From Planktothricoides sp. SR001 (GTDB lineage Bacteria > Cyanobacteriota > Cyanobacteriia > Cyanobacteriales > Laspinemataceae): 64,000 nt of DNA. The notes under the pieces are model-generated. The model worked only from the letters and a program-made list of their open reading frames with translations, had not been told where the DNA came from and ran no database searches. Positions 24,552 through 33,394 of this stretch are shown here, in pieces. Positions within the stretch are counted from its first letter, which is position 1, and each line of letters begins with the position of its first letter. The stretch spans positions 180,829-244,828 of the forward strand of contig NZ_LIUQ01000001.1 in NCBI RefSeq assembly GCF_001276715.1, in the 5' to 3' direction. Made by a program: the position numbers and the translations under genes.

Positions 24552-24619
24552 AAGAAACCGGGTAACTGCCTCCAATTTTTGCCACAATACCGAGATTTAA
24601 AATAAGAAACCCGGTTTCT
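24552..24619. repeat. AGAAACC hairpin with a second loop type
   Basis: AAGAAACCGGGT and AAGAAACCCGGTTTCT flank a loop containing TTTTTGCCACAATACCGAGA. A partial copy with nearly the same loop (TTTACCACAATAGCGAGA) is at 25197-25260. This loop differs from the AGTTATCTTTAT loop of the 7200 array, so the family has at least two subtypes. Confidence 0.7.
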
Positions 24620-24634
24620 GAGACTCCACGCTGA

Positions 24635-24874
24635 TTATTTAATGAAAATTTCAATTTCCTCATCGGTGAAACCAAATTGTCTAAAAATTCTTAAAACATA
24701 AGCAGGAGACATTTCTTTTGCCCCCATATCAATCGGCACAATTCTTTTTAGGTCTTGAAACTCTCGAATGTATAAAGAATGGTCTCCTTTTCCTTCTCGA
24801 TAAAATTCACAACCGGCTTTTTCCAAAATTTTAATCAGTTGTTTGGGTTTGAGGGCAGGTATATTTTTAGGCAT
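24635..24874 (-). CDS. hicA: HicA-family toxin (YcfA-like)
   Basis: This 79-residue protein has the helix PKQLIKILEKAGCEF and the catalytic-histidine strand GKGDHSLYIRE, followed by RIVPIDMGAKEMSPAYVLRI. This is the second HicA of the window and belongs to a different subgroup from the one at 11834. It overlaps the upstream hicB by eight bases, so translation is coupled. Confidence 0.8.
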   Translation of the reverse strand: MPKNIPALKPKQLIKILEKAGCEFYREGKGDHSLYIREFQDLKRIVPIDMGAKEMSPAYVLRIFRQFGFTDEEIEIFIK

Positions 24875-25133
24875 ACACTTTCCTCAATTCATAAACATCT
24901 GTTTTTTCCTCTTGGTCTTCTATGGTTAAAAATTCATGGAGTTCTTGAATTGATATAGATCCAGAATAAACATCACTGTCTGATTGATATATCTCTTCCA
25001 TAGAGGCGATCGCTTCTTGAAGTCGATCAATCGCCTCTTCTGGACTATTGCCTTGCCCAACTAAGCCATTCTCTAAACATAATGAAACCCAATATTCTTG
25101 GCTTTTTCTTAAAATAACCGTATAAAAATTCAT
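24867..25133 (-). CDS. hicB: HicB-family antitoxin
   Basis: This 88-residue protein has the HicB pattern YTVILRKSQEYWVSLCLENG, LVGQGNSPEEAIDRLQEAI. It would bind and block HicA. It comes first in the leftward hicBA pair. No additional DNA-binding domain is visible in its short acidic tail. Confidence 0.8.
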   Translation of the reverse strand: MNFYTVILRKSQEYWVSLCLENGLVGQGNSPEEAIDRLQEAIASMEEIYQSDSDVYSGSISIQELHEFLTIEDQEEKTDVYELRKVYA

Positions 25134-25326
25134 AGTCGTTGATTTCGTCTGTTGAAATTTTCCCTATTATAACTTACAGTCAGCGCGGTCAAACCAAGAA
25201 ACCGGGTTCTCCGTTGCTTTTACCACAATAGCGAGATTTAAAATAATCCCAAATCCGGTTCCCGCGAAGGCGCGAAACCTGCGCGGAGGTAAAGCCCTGG
25301 GGCGGAAATTACAGATTCCTTAACAC

Positions 25327-26478
25327 CTACATTTGCGTAAAAAAAGTTAATCGGTTGGATAAATAATAAAGTCCTGTACCAATAATCATTCCCAGGATAT
25401 AACCTTGAGGCACTAACAAAGCAAAAAGCCCCACAATTAAGGCAATAATAAACTTATTTTTTTCCGCAGCTTGGTCAGCAATCAATAACAGCAAAGTTAA
25501 AGATTCAAATAAAAGAATTACTCCCAAAATTGGCTGGGGAAAAACTTGCACAACTTCGCCAAAAACCGGGCTAAAAAATAAGCCAATAATCAAATACATT
25601 GAACCATATAAAATAACGGAACCCCCCGTGCGGGCACCGAGGGCATAATGACCCGCTAAACCGCCACACCCATGACACACCGGAATTCCGCCAAAAAAAG
25701 GTGCAATTACATTTGCGATCGCATAAGTCAGACCAATTCGTCTAATGGAAACCCTTTGCTCTGGAAACAAATCTTTTACCGTCTGCTCCGTGGCAATCAA
25801 AGAATTGGAAATTGACAAAGGAATTTGTGGTAACGCTAAAATCACAAAACCAGTCAAAATATCTGACCATTTCGGCTGATAAAATTCTGGAATTGCCAAC
25901 CCAATATTTGACCCAATCTCCTGAAAGTTTAAACTAAACAATCCCGCATATAGTAATCCCAATAAAATCACCGCAATTCCGGCAGGAATCCGACTATATT
26001 TTGGGGTAGTAATCAGAATTAAAAATCCTAAAGCGGCGATTATATAGCCGGGAATTCCTGCTGAGGGAATATAAGTTTTGAGAGCTAGGGATGCTAAGGA
26101 AAGTCCTAAGCCAAATTGAAGCCCCCGCACCACACATAACGGAATCAACCGAGCCAGTAAATTCAGACCCCCACTGAGGGTAAGTATCAGCATAAAAATG
26201 CCAATAGCTAAACCGGCACCAAACAAAATTTCCCCAGGTACTTTTTGGGTAATCACTAATACTGCCATCGCTTTCAGGGGCTGCATGGGCATGGGTAAGC
26301 CATAGAAAAACCCGGCGAACATCTGAGAAATACCAAAGATAATAAAGACACTGGCACTGTTTAAATTAACGGCTTGAATCATGCCGACAATTAAGGGTAA
26401 GTCAGTCCCGATATCCCCGAAACTGCCCGCGATTTCATGGCGATTAAATTTAACTTTTTTACCAAATTTACCAAACAT
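25327..26478 (-). CDS. MOT1-family molybdate/sulfate transporter
   Basis: This 383-residue membrane protein has about ten helices. MOT1 hallmarks are present: AGSFGDIGTDLPLI at the start and GGIPVCHGCGGLAGHYALGA in the second half. MOT1 proteins are distantly related to SulP and take up molybdate. Molybdate supply would suit the nitrate uptake genes 8 kb away, since nitrate reductase needs molybdenum cofactor; that link is inference. It is transcribed alone, leftward. ACTCTATAATTG lies just upstream. Confidence 0.8.
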   Translation of the reverse strand: MFGKFGKKVKFNRHEIAGSFGDIGTDLPLIVGMIQAVNLNSASVFIIFGISQMFAGFFYGLPMPMQPLKAMAVLVITQKVPGEILFGAGLAIGIFMLILTLSGGLNLLARLIPLCVVRGLQFGLGLSLASLALKTYIPSAGIPGYIIAALGFLILITTPKYSRIPAGIAVILLGLLYAGLFSLNFQEIGSNIGLAIPEFYQPKWSDILTGFVILALPQIPLSISNSLIATEQTVKDLFPEQRVSIRRIGLTYAIANVIAPFFGGIPVCHGCGGLAGHYALGARTGGSVILYGSMYLIIGLFFSPVFGEVVQVFPQPILGVILLFESLTLLLLIADQAAEKNKFIIALIVGLFALLVPQGYILGMIIGTGLYYLSNRLTFFTQM

Positions 26479-26510
26479 GAATTATTTTTACTCTATAATT
26501 GTAGTAGTGA

Positions 26511-26560
26511 TTATTAGCGATTATTAGCGATTATTAGCGATTATTAGCGATTATTAGCGA
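26511..26560. repeat. Five tandem 10-base units
   Basis: TTATTAGCGA is repeated five times exactly, and the last unit runs into GCGATCGC. The rest of the gap to 26791 holds low-complexity AACAACCAACAACC-type sequence that can pair with GGTTATTCGTTATTCG nearby. This divergent gap must hold promoters for the transporter and the glucosylceramidase. Confidence 0.9.
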
Positions 26561-26791
26561 TCGCATTTACACCTAAAATTTAGGCTTTTGTCAATCCCCG
26601 GATGATCTTAGTTATTGGTTATTCGTTATTCGTTATTGGATGGTGGCTGCTGAACAAACAACCAACAACCAACAACAAATAACCAACAACAAATAACCAA
26701 TAACGAATAACAAAGAACCAAGGACTAAGGTCAACTAATTGATATCTTGGTTTTATCCATCATCGAATCACATCAAAAAGCCAAAATATCT

Positions 26792-29224
26792 ATGACGCGC
26801 CCAGATATCCCTGCTTATACTTGGAATCGTCCCATTGGTCTTGGTTGGGACAACCCCTACACTGTCCGCTATGCCAGCAATTTAGACGATGGCCCTTGGC
26901 ATGGTATGCCCTTGGGAGGATTTGGGGCTGGTTGCATTGGCCGATCGCCTCGCGGTGACTTTAATCTCTGGCACCTAGACGGGGGCGAACATACTTATAA
27001 AACCTTGCCCGCTTGTCAATTTAGCGTCTTTGAAGAAGCCAACGGACGGCGGCAAGCTTACGCCATGTCCACGCAACCGCCAGAAGATGGCAGCCTTTCC
27101 GCCTGGAAATGGTATCCCCCATCAACCCCAGAGAAAACCACCGGGACTTATCACGCTTTATATCCCCGCAGTTGGTTTGTCTATGAAAATGTGTTTCAAG
27201 CGGAACTAACTTGCGAGCAGTTTTCCCCTATCTTGCCGGGAAATTACCAGCAAACCAGTTATCCCGTAGCAATTTTTGAATGGACAGCCCATAACCCCAC
27301 GGACCAACCCATCACCGTGAGTATTATGCTCACTTGGGAAAATATTGTCGGTTGGTTTACCAATGTGTTGAAAAATCCCGAAGTGAAAGTGCGGGATGAT
27401 GGATCGCCGGTTTATGAATATCAACCCCGCTGGGGAGAAAGTAGCGGCAATATCAATACTTTAGTAGAAGATTTCCATCGGCTTGGCTGTTCCATGACCG
27501 GAACCATCAGCAGTCCCGAACCCCAAGAAGGAGAAGGAAGTTTAGCGATCGCCACCATGACCAATGCAGCGGTCGAAGTTTACTACCACACCCGATGGAA
27601 TCCTACCAGCAACGGTGCCGATATTTGGAACTACTTCGCCAAAGACGGCTTTCTCCTCGACCAAGAAGACGAAAGACCCGCTGCACCGGGAGAACGGACA
27701 GCCGTAGCTTTGGCGGTCAAATTTACCCTCAGACCGGGCAAAACCCGGAAAATTCCCTTTATTCTGGCTTGGGACTTGCCCGTGACGGAATTTGCCGCTG
27801 GGGTTTGCCAATACCGCCGTTATACCGACTTTTTTGGTCGCAACGGGCAAGGAGTCTGGTCAATGATTCGGGCGACCCTGAAAGACTATGACTTATGGCG
27901 CAATCAAATTGAAACCTGGCAGCAGTCGGTATTAGATCGACAAGATTTGCCCAGTTGGTTGAAAATGGCCTTATTTAACGAGCTCTACATTCTCACCCAA
28001 GGGGGCACCCTCTGGTCGCCAGCGGATGAAGAAAACCCCCAGGGACGGTTTGCGGTGCTGGAATGTCTTGATTATCGCTGGTATGAAAGCCTGGATGTCC
28101 GACTGTATGGGTCTTTTGCCCTACTGATGCTATGGCCGGAATTGGATAAATCGGTGTTGCGGGCTTTTGCCCATGCCATCCCCACCAGTGATGATACGGT
28201 GCGGATTATTGGCTATAACCAAGCCCAAGCAGTACGCGGCATTACCGGGGCGACGCCTCACGATTTGGGGGCACCGAATGAGCATCCTTGGCAAAAAAGC
28301 AATTACACCAGTTATCAAGACTGTAATTTATGGAAAGATTTGCCCTGTGATTTTGTGTTGCAGGTTTATCGGGATTTTCTGCTGACTGGGGCCGATGATT
28401 ATGAGTTTTTATGCGAATGTTGGCCTTCCATTGTGCAAACCTTGGCTTATCTGAAAACTTTCGATCGCGATGATGATGGAATTCCCGAAAATAGTGGGGC
28501 ACCTGACCAGACTTTTGATGATTGGCGGATGCAAGGGGTCAGCGCTTATTGTGGGGGCTTATGGCTGGCAGCTTTGGAAGCAGCGATCGCGATCGGTAAA
28601 ACCCTAATCGATCACCCACCGATTGACGGCATTTATGATTGGTCAATTCCCGATCCAGAAGCAGTTACATCCACCATAGAAACTTATTATAATTGGTTAG
28701 AAAAAGCCCAACCAATCTATCAAGAAAAACTCTGGAATGGGCAATATTATCGCCTGGATAGTGAAAGCGGTTCTGAGGTGGTGATGGCTGACCAATTATG
28801 CGGTCAATTTTATGCCCGTTTATTGGGATTACCAGATATTGTGCCGTGCGATCGCGCCGAATCTGCCTTAAAAACCGTCTATGATGCTTGCTTCCGAAAA
28901 TTCCAAAACGGTGAATTTGGTATGGCCAATGGGGTAATGCTAGATGGTTACCCGGAAAACCCCAAAGCCACTCATCCCCTAGAAGTTTGGACAGGAATTA
29001 ACTTTGGATTAGCCGCATTCATGTTACAAATGGGCATGAAAAATGAGGCTTTTGAGATTACCAAAGCGGTGGTAAATCAAATCTATGAAAATGGCCTGCA
29101 ATTCCGCACTCCCGAAGCGGTGACGGCGAATCAAACATTCCGGGCAAGTCATTATCTTCGGGCGATGGCAATTTGGGGAATCTATGGTATTTTAACAGAC
29201 TTTAAACCATCGGCAAAGAATTGA
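26792..29224 (+). CDS. GBA2-type glucosylceramidase-like protein, GH116
   Basis: This soluble protein of about 810 residues resembles non-lysosomal glucosylceramidase (GBA2) and bacterial GH116 beta-glucosidases. The N-terminal beta domain starts with WNRPIGLGW and MPLGGFGAGCIGRSPRGDF. The catalytic (alpha/alpha)6 domain holds LDYRWYESLDVRLYGS, which carries the likely nucleophile glutamate. It also holds PENSGAPDQTFDDW, with the likely acid/base aspartate. No signal peptide is seen, so it is probably cytoplasmic. The natural glycoside is unknown. I start at the ATG at 26792; the upstream TTG lacks a ribosome site. Confidence 0.85.
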   Translation: MTRPDIPAYTWNRPIGLGWDNPYTVRYASNLDDGPWHGMPLGGFGAGCIGRSPRGDFNLWHLDGGEHTYKTLPACQFSVFEEANGRRQAYAMSTQPPEDGSLSAWKWYPPSTPEKTTGTYHALYPRSWFVYENVFQAELTCEQFSPILPGNYQQTSYPVAIFEWTAHNPTDQPITVSIMLTWENIVGWFTNVLKNPEVKVRDDGSPVYEYQPRWGESSGNINTLVEDFHRLGCSMTGTISSPEPQEGEGSLAIATMTNAAVEVYYHTRWNPTSNGADIWNYFAKDGFLLDQEDERPAAPGERTAVALAVKFTLRPGKTRKIPFILAWDLPVTEFAAGVCQYRRYTDFFGRNGQGVWSMIRATLKDYDLWRNQIETWQQSVLDRQDLPSWLKMALFNELYILTQGGTLWSPADEENPQGRFAVLECLDYRWYESLDVRLYGSFALLMLWPELDKSVLRAFAHAIPTSDDTVRIIGYNQAQAVRGITGATPHDLGAPNEHPWQKSNYTSYQDCNLWKDLPCDFVLQVYRDFLLTGADDYEFLCECWPSIVQTLAYLKTFDRDDDGIPENSGAPDQTFDDWRMQGVSAYCGGLWLAALEAAIAIGKTLIDHPPIDGIYDWSIPDPEAVTSTIETYYNWLEKAQPIYQEKLWNGQYYRLDSESGSEVVMADQLCGQFYARLLGLPDIVPCDRAESALKTVYDACFRKFQNGEFGMANGVMLDGYPENPKATHPLEVWTGINFGLAAFMLQMGMKNEAFEITKAVVNQIYENGLQFRTPEAVTANQTFRASHYLRAMAIWGIYGILTDFKPSAKN

Positions 29225-29277
29225 AATGGATAATTATTAATAATTATCCATGATTCACTATCCACGCTCGATTGTGC

Positions 29278-29461
29278 AAATGAGGTGGTGCGTTACGTCG
29301 CGGAATTTAAATTTTTTGTTCGGGGTCAAATATTTAGTGCTGCGACTAACGCACCCTACCGTTGTGTCCATTTTTAAAATGAGGTGGTGCATTACGTCGC
29401 GGAATTTAAATTTTTTGTTCGGGGTCAAATATTTAGTGCTGCGACTAACGCACCCTACCGT
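29278..29461. repeat. Two direct 85-base repeats with inverted ends
   Basis: Units at 29278-29362 and 29377-29461 are nearly identical. Each begins AAATGAGGTGGTGCGTTACG and ends GCGACTAACGCACCCTACCG, so GGTGCGTTA and TAACGCACC face each other. The same terminal palindrome recurs at 44363 and 44440. Confidence 0.9.
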
Positions 29462-29482
29462 TCGACCTTTCCCCACCCCAGA

Positions 29483-30340
29483 TCACAGGGCTTGATTCAT
29501 TCCCGCACCGATGCCCTGAAACATCAACCAGGATAAAAAGAAATTAAAAATAAAAATTGCCAACAGAGAGGTGACAACTGCTGTGGTCGTTGATTGTCCC
29601 ACCCCTTTAGCGCCACCCGTGGTGGTTAAACCCCAGCTACAGCCAATCACCCCAATCAATCCACCAAACACAAAGGCTTTCACCATCGCGCTAATCAAAT
29701 CCCAAGGGGCAAGGAAGTTTTGCACCGATGACATAAAGACACTGGGCGGAATGCTGTACATAATCTCAGCCACCCCCATGCCCCCAAGTAGTCCCATCAC
29801 CAAACAGAAAATGGTCAACAAGGGCAACATCAAACAACAGGCGATTACCCTGGGAATTACCAGATAATCAATCGGATCGGTTTTCAGAATATAGAGGGCA
29901 TCTATCTGCTCGGTGACGCGCATGGTGCCAAGTTCTGCCGCAAATGCTGAACCGACACGCCCAGCTAAAATTACAGCGGTCAGCACTGGGGAGAGTTCTC
30001 TGGATAAAGAGAGGGCTAAAACACCGCCAACGACACTGCCTGCCCCAAAGTTGAGAAACTCTCTGGCTACTTGAATGGTAAACACCATGCCCACGGTTGC
30101 CGCTGTGAGTAGGGCGATTAAAAGAGAATCCGGGCCAACGCTGACCATTTGCTCTAAGGTGTTGCGGCGGTGAATTTTGGCAAAGAGCAAATGGGTGATT
30201 ACTTGGCCTCCGAGTAAGATGGCGGCCAGTAAGCGTTTTGACCATAATCCAAGGGGGGAATTAGAATTTGTTTGACTCAAGACGATGACAATAAAAGTAA
30301 GGACTAAATCAACTTTAAAAAATTTACGAATCTTCAACAA
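29483..30340 (-). CDS. MlaE-family lipid ABC transporter permease
   Basis: This 285-residue permease has five to six helices. Family signature: REFLNFGAGSVVGGVLALSL with SRELSPVLTAVILAGRVGSA and ELGTMRVTEQIDALYILKTD. MlaE/YrbE permeases move phospholipids between inner and outer membranes with an ATPase and an MCE protein, which are not encoded nearby. The start is uncertain: TTG at 30340 fits the length, but there is no ATG before residue 66. A direct-repeat pair follows its stop. Confidence 0.85.
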   Translation of the reverse strand: MLKIRKFFKVDLVLTFIVIVLSQTNSNSPLGLWSKRLLAAILLGGQVITHLLFAKIHRRNTLEQMVSVGPDSLLIALLTAATVGMVFTIQVAREFLNFGAGSVVGGVLALSLSRELSPVLTAVILAGRVGSAFAAELGTMRVTEQIDALYILKTDPIDYLVIPRVIACCLMLPLLTIFCLVMGLLGGMGVAEIMYSIPPSVFMSSVQNFLAPWDLISAMVKAFVFGGLIGVIGCSWGLTTTGGAKGVGQSTTTAVVTSLLAIFIFNFFLSWLMFQGIGAGMNQAL

Positions 30341-30469
30341 GTTTTTTGATCAAAACTGAATATTTATAACATTTTGATCGCCCGTCGGGAAATTAGGCTT
30401 ATTCTAGAAATCAGAACGAGCCTAAACCTCGTCCGCTTAATGTAATTTAGGGAGTCTGATAGACGATTG

Positions 30470-30766
30470 ATGAGTATCTTACCAAGTTTTCTGCGTTCAT
30501 TGTTCCTCACGACCCTGGTTAGTTTTATGGCGCCGAGTTTATTGCTCGGGCTACTGTTTCTTTGTATCTATTTGTTAAGTTATTTGCCCGGACTGCAAGG
30601 TTTTACTCAATTTAGTGGCGATCGCTTGTTACAATTCTTAATTGTCTTTGGCAGTGGGGATCCCTGGCAAGGCGTGTTAGCAATTGCCCTCTCTTGTGGA
30701 CTGGTTGGAGGTTTATTTGACACCTATGCATTTTATCAGTACCACAATATTCATCCTAATAATTAA
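30470..30766 (+). CDS. Small membrane protein, divergent from mlaE
   Basis: This protein of 98 residues is very hydrophobic, with three helices (LFLTTLVSFMAPSLLLGLLF, LLFLCIYLLSYLPG, GVLAIALSCGLVGGLF). I do not know a named function. Divergent orientation from the lipid permease gene suggests shared regulation at most. ATG at 30470 follows a TTG, and either could start it. Confidence 0.6.
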   Translation: MSILPSFLRSLFLTTLVSFMAPSLLLGLLFLCIYLLSYLPGLQGFTQFSGDRLLQFLIVFGSGDPWQGVLAIALSCGLVGGLFDTYAFYQYHNIHPNN

Positions 30767-30820
30767 GAATTTGTACCCGGACAGTGTTTTATCGCCATTT
30801 TTATTAGATTTTATATGTTC

Positions 30821-30858
30821 AAAAAGGTGCGGATCCCGAAGCGGGAATCGCACCTTTT
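30821..30858 (+). terminator. Probable terminator
   Basis: AAAAAGGTGCG pairs with CGCACCTTTT around an inner GATCCCG/CGGGAATC pairing. It lies 55 bases after the small membrane protein gene. The gap to 31122 also holds a hairpin GCCAGGGG/CCCCTTGGC at 31033-31054 and no gene. Confidence 0.6.
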
Positions 30859-31122
30859 AGTCCCCGAACCTAGCAGCAGTCTCCCCATACCCCTTCAATT
30901 CTGCGAAGAAGTCACGCATCAGTTCTTGTAGCATAGGAGTTGCAACTTGTGGCTAGATCAACCCAGTCAGCCCCGGGGCGGGACTCTGGGTAAAAATCAA
31001 ATCAGCATCCACCTGCGGATTTTGTTCCTGTAGCCAGGGGTTCAACCCCTTGGCTGACGATAGTGCAAATAAATTTTTTTCCGAGATGGTTCAATTTTAC
31101 AAAAACCATGATATATTCATAA

Positions 31123-31227
31123 GTGACTCGGACCCATGCGGTGCCAACGCCCAAATCTTGTCAGGACCGGAAGGTAGCAGCAACACGGGATGCTTGGAAC
31201 AGGCGTGGTATCCGGGTCACTTTTTTT
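31123..31227 (+). ncRNA. ffs: Signal recognition particle RNA (4.5S type)
   Basis: The sequence is a single long hairpin of about 98 nucleotides. The conserved apical part reads TTGTCAGGACCGGAAGGTAG followed by CAGCA, with the GGAA tetraloop. The ends GTGACTCGGACCC and GGGTCAC pair, and a seven-T run follows as terminator. It binds Ffh and guides membrane protein targeting. A TATATT box lies about 7-12 bases upstream. Confidence 0.93.
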
Positions 31228-31338
31228 GGCCAATTCTTCCAGGTTGTCAGTGGGCAGTTGGCGAAATTCTGGCATAAGCTGGAATAAGTCCACAAGATAA
31301 TCTGATTGATCAAATAAGTCAAAGGAGCTCGATTGGCA

Positions 31339-31716
31339 ATGGCTGGTTTTGGAGATATGGTTCAAAAAGCCTTTTACCTAGGTGTGGGGTTAGCTTCATT
31401 AGCTGGGGAAAAAGCCGGAGGAACGTTAGGGGAATTACGGGATCAAGCCCAAAAACTGGCGGCGGAATTAGTCCAACGGGGTGAAATGAGTACGGAAGAA
31501 GCCCGCCGGTTTGTGGAAGATGTGATGCAGCAGGGGCAAAAAACGGCCTCTGAGTCCCCGACGGCAGCCACAAATCAAAATAAAGAACCGCGACGGATTG
31601 AAATTATCGAAGATGACGAGGAACAACCAGCCTCGAAACAGCCGGATAATGTAGATCGGTTGCGGCAACAAGTAGACGCCTTAAAAGACGAACTACGTCG
31701 GCTACAGAATCAATAG
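31339..31716 (+). CDS. Phasin-like coiled-coil protein
   Basis: This protein of about 125 residues resembles the phasin/PHA-granule-associated family: GDMVQKAFYLGVGLASLAGE, then LRDQAQKLAAELVQRGEMST and EEARRFVEDVM. A disordered acidic stretch and a short coiled coil (LRQQVDALKDELRRLQNQ) end it. In many cyanobacteria such proteins are of unknown role, and no PHA genes are seen here. AAAGGAG at 31321-31327 serves either TTG 31333 or ATG 31339. Confidence 0.65.
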   Translation: MAGFGDMVQKAFYLGVGLASLAGEKAGGTLGELRDQAQKLAAELVQRGEMSTEEARRFVEDVMQQGQKTASESPTAATNQNKEPRRIEIIEDDEEQPASKQPDNVDRLRQQVDALKDELRRLQNQ

Positions 31717-31773
31717 AATCAATAGAATCAGTAACGGATTAAGGGCGATCGCAAAAAAACATTTTTCTTGCTC

Positions 31774-32214
31774 ATGGAATATTGGCCAAATTATGATTGG
31801 TTAAAAATGCTGGAAACACTGACTACCAAAGTTTCGGCTGAGGTGGATCAGTATTTCCAAGCCCTCACTGAAGAGGTGACAGAAATTGTTGATGAATTAC
31901 GGGAATTTCCCGAAGATATTTTCCGGGAAGCGGAGGAATTTGGGGCAGAATTCAACCAGCTAATTCTGACTGAAATTGAAGACTTTTTTCAGCAATTTAT
32001 TGACCCGATTTTTGAGTTTGAAATCGAAGTAGATGAAGTCAACCCGGAAGCGGAAATCTTTATCAACTATGTGGAACCCAGTCCCGAACAATATCCCGCT
32101 TGTGTGGGCTGCCAAAATTATCACGGCTACGTTTACGCAGGCAATGTGTTAGTGTGTGGGATGCATCCTTATGGCTGGGAGGAAAAAGAATGCCCGGACT
32201 GGGAACCCAAATAA
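31774..32214 (+). CDS. Conserved protein with C-terminal cysteine motif
   Basis: This acidic protein of 146 residues begins with an amphipathic helical region (LTTKVSAEVDQYFQALTEEV). The C-terminal 35 residues hold four cysteines and two histidines (CVGCQNYHG, VCGMHPYG, ECPDWE), arranged like a small metal-binding or redox motif. I recognise the C-terminal pattern as common in cyanobacterial proteins of unknown function but cannot name a role. It follows the phasin-like gene by about 55 bases on the same strand. Confidence 0.6.
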   Translation: MEYWPNYDWLKMLETLTTKVSAEVDQYFQALTEEVTEIVDELREFPEDIFREAEEFGAEFNQLILTEIEDFFQQFIDPIFEFEIEVDEVNPEAEIFINYVEPSPEQYPACVGCQNYHGYVYAGNVLVCGMHPYGWEEKECPDWEPK

Positions 32215-32333
32215 TTTATGATGGATGATTCATCGTTAATTGCTAATTTTTAATTGTTAATTGTTATTGGTTATTTGTCCATGAAAACCAATAACAATTA
32301 ACAATTTTTTTATTTTTTTAGCTTTTATAGTTA

Positions 32334-33077
32334 TTTATAGCAGTAGCCAAGGCAGTTATAACATATAATAATACGAAAGAGAAAAACAGAAAACACGCTC
32401 GAAATAGAGGCACAAAATGGCCAAGCCTTATAGTGAAGATTTACTTCAAAAAGTTATGCGATTCTCAACGATAGTCTGTCTAAAACCGAAGCCATTCGGG
32501 TGTTTAACATCAGTCGCAATACCACTTACTTGTGGCTGAAGCGTCACGCCCTTTCCGGTAGTTACAAGGCTTTGCCCAATCGCAGGGAAATAACCACAAA
32601 ATTATCTGCTGGGAGACATTTCGTGAGGAAGGTTCAGCTTCATGGTGACAAGACACAAGCCGTACAGGACTCAATTGTGGCCGGAAGATATCAGGCAACG
32701 TACAATTTCGAGAGCTTTAGGCAAAATAGGATTTACCCGAAAAAAACATTCGGCTACAAAGACACATATGAGCAAAAATGGGCTGAATTTCTAGAAGAAA
32801 TATCAGGTATATATCCAGAAGATATTGTCTATTGGTGGTGATTGACAATGCCACTTTTCATAAAGGAGGACGGATTCAAGAGTTGATTCTAGGCGCTGGC
32901 TGGGTGTCGATTACTATATCTGCCGCCCTATTCGCCGGATCTCAACAAAATTGAGCGCTGTTGGTCTTGGCTAAAAGCCCGGAAGAGTAAATGTCTTGAC
33001 CAATTTGATTCTTTGCATAAAGCGATGGATCATCTTCTAGCTCTCGTGTCCTAATCGCGTTGGCTACTGCTATAAAA
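32334..33077. mobile_element. Decayed IS630-type insertion sequence
   Basis: Inverted ends TTTATAGCAGTAGCCAA (32334-32350) and TTGGCTACTGCTATAAAA (33060-33077) enclose about 740 bases. The inside holds shattered IS630 transposase sequence. The element is shorter than an intact IS630 (about 1.0-1.2 kb), so it has lost internal sequence as well as reading frame. Confidence 0.8.
32417..33055 (+). pseudogene. IS630-family transposase, multiply broken
   Basis: Recognisable pieces, in different frames, are MAKPYSEDLLQKVM at the start and the N-terminal HTH (SKTEAIRVFNISRNTTYLWL). Further on come the catalytic-domain piece VIDNATFHKGGRIQELI and the C-terminal DDE piece PPYSPDLNKIERCWSWLKAR. Frameshifts occur near 32460, 32600 and 32880. 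No active transposase can be made. Confidence 0.85.
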
Positions 33078-33214
33078 GCGGTGGTATCATTTATTTTAGT
33101 TACTAATCTGTAATTGTATCAATACAGAAAACATAGAAACTACAGAATATTTAGAAACATTTAGGAACCGGGGTTTTTCTCTGAAGTATTAGCAACCCAG
33201 TTTCTGCTATTTTA

Positions 33215-33394
33215 TTAGGCTGTCACTAAACTCGGTTGACTAAATAAGTTTGCCAACCGACGCACCGAGCGATCGCGCCAGTTACCTTGGCCATAAGCAT
33301 AGCCAGCCATCAAGGGAAACGCCAAAGTTACTTCAGAAAATACCATAAGTTCTACATTTTTGTTTAGATTGCCGCTTTTCTTGCCACGAATTTA
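33215..33394 (-). pseudogene. C-terminal remnant of a lost gene
   Basis: The reverse strand reads KSGNLNKNVELMVFSEVTLA, then FPLMAGYAYGQGNWRDRSVR and RLANLF before a stop at 33215. It looks like the last 45-55 residues of a real enzyme. A deoxyhypusine/homospermidine-synthase-like protein is one guess. The sequence upstream of 33394 is stopped and unrelated. It sits beside the dead IS630, so the insertion may have removed the rest. Confidence 0.45.

Noticed and set aside
29250-29495. Mirror-image frames over the 85-base repeats
   Set aside because: Both strands are open only because of the repeated palindromic sequence.
31033-31054. GCCAGGGG/CCCCTTGGC hairpin as part of the SRP RNA
   Set aside because: It lies about 70 bases upstream of the SRP RNA start and is not needed for its fold; it looks like a separate short repeat.
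32417-33055. Active IS630 transposase
   Set aside because: Frameshifts in at least three places and missing internal sequence exclude an intact enzyme.
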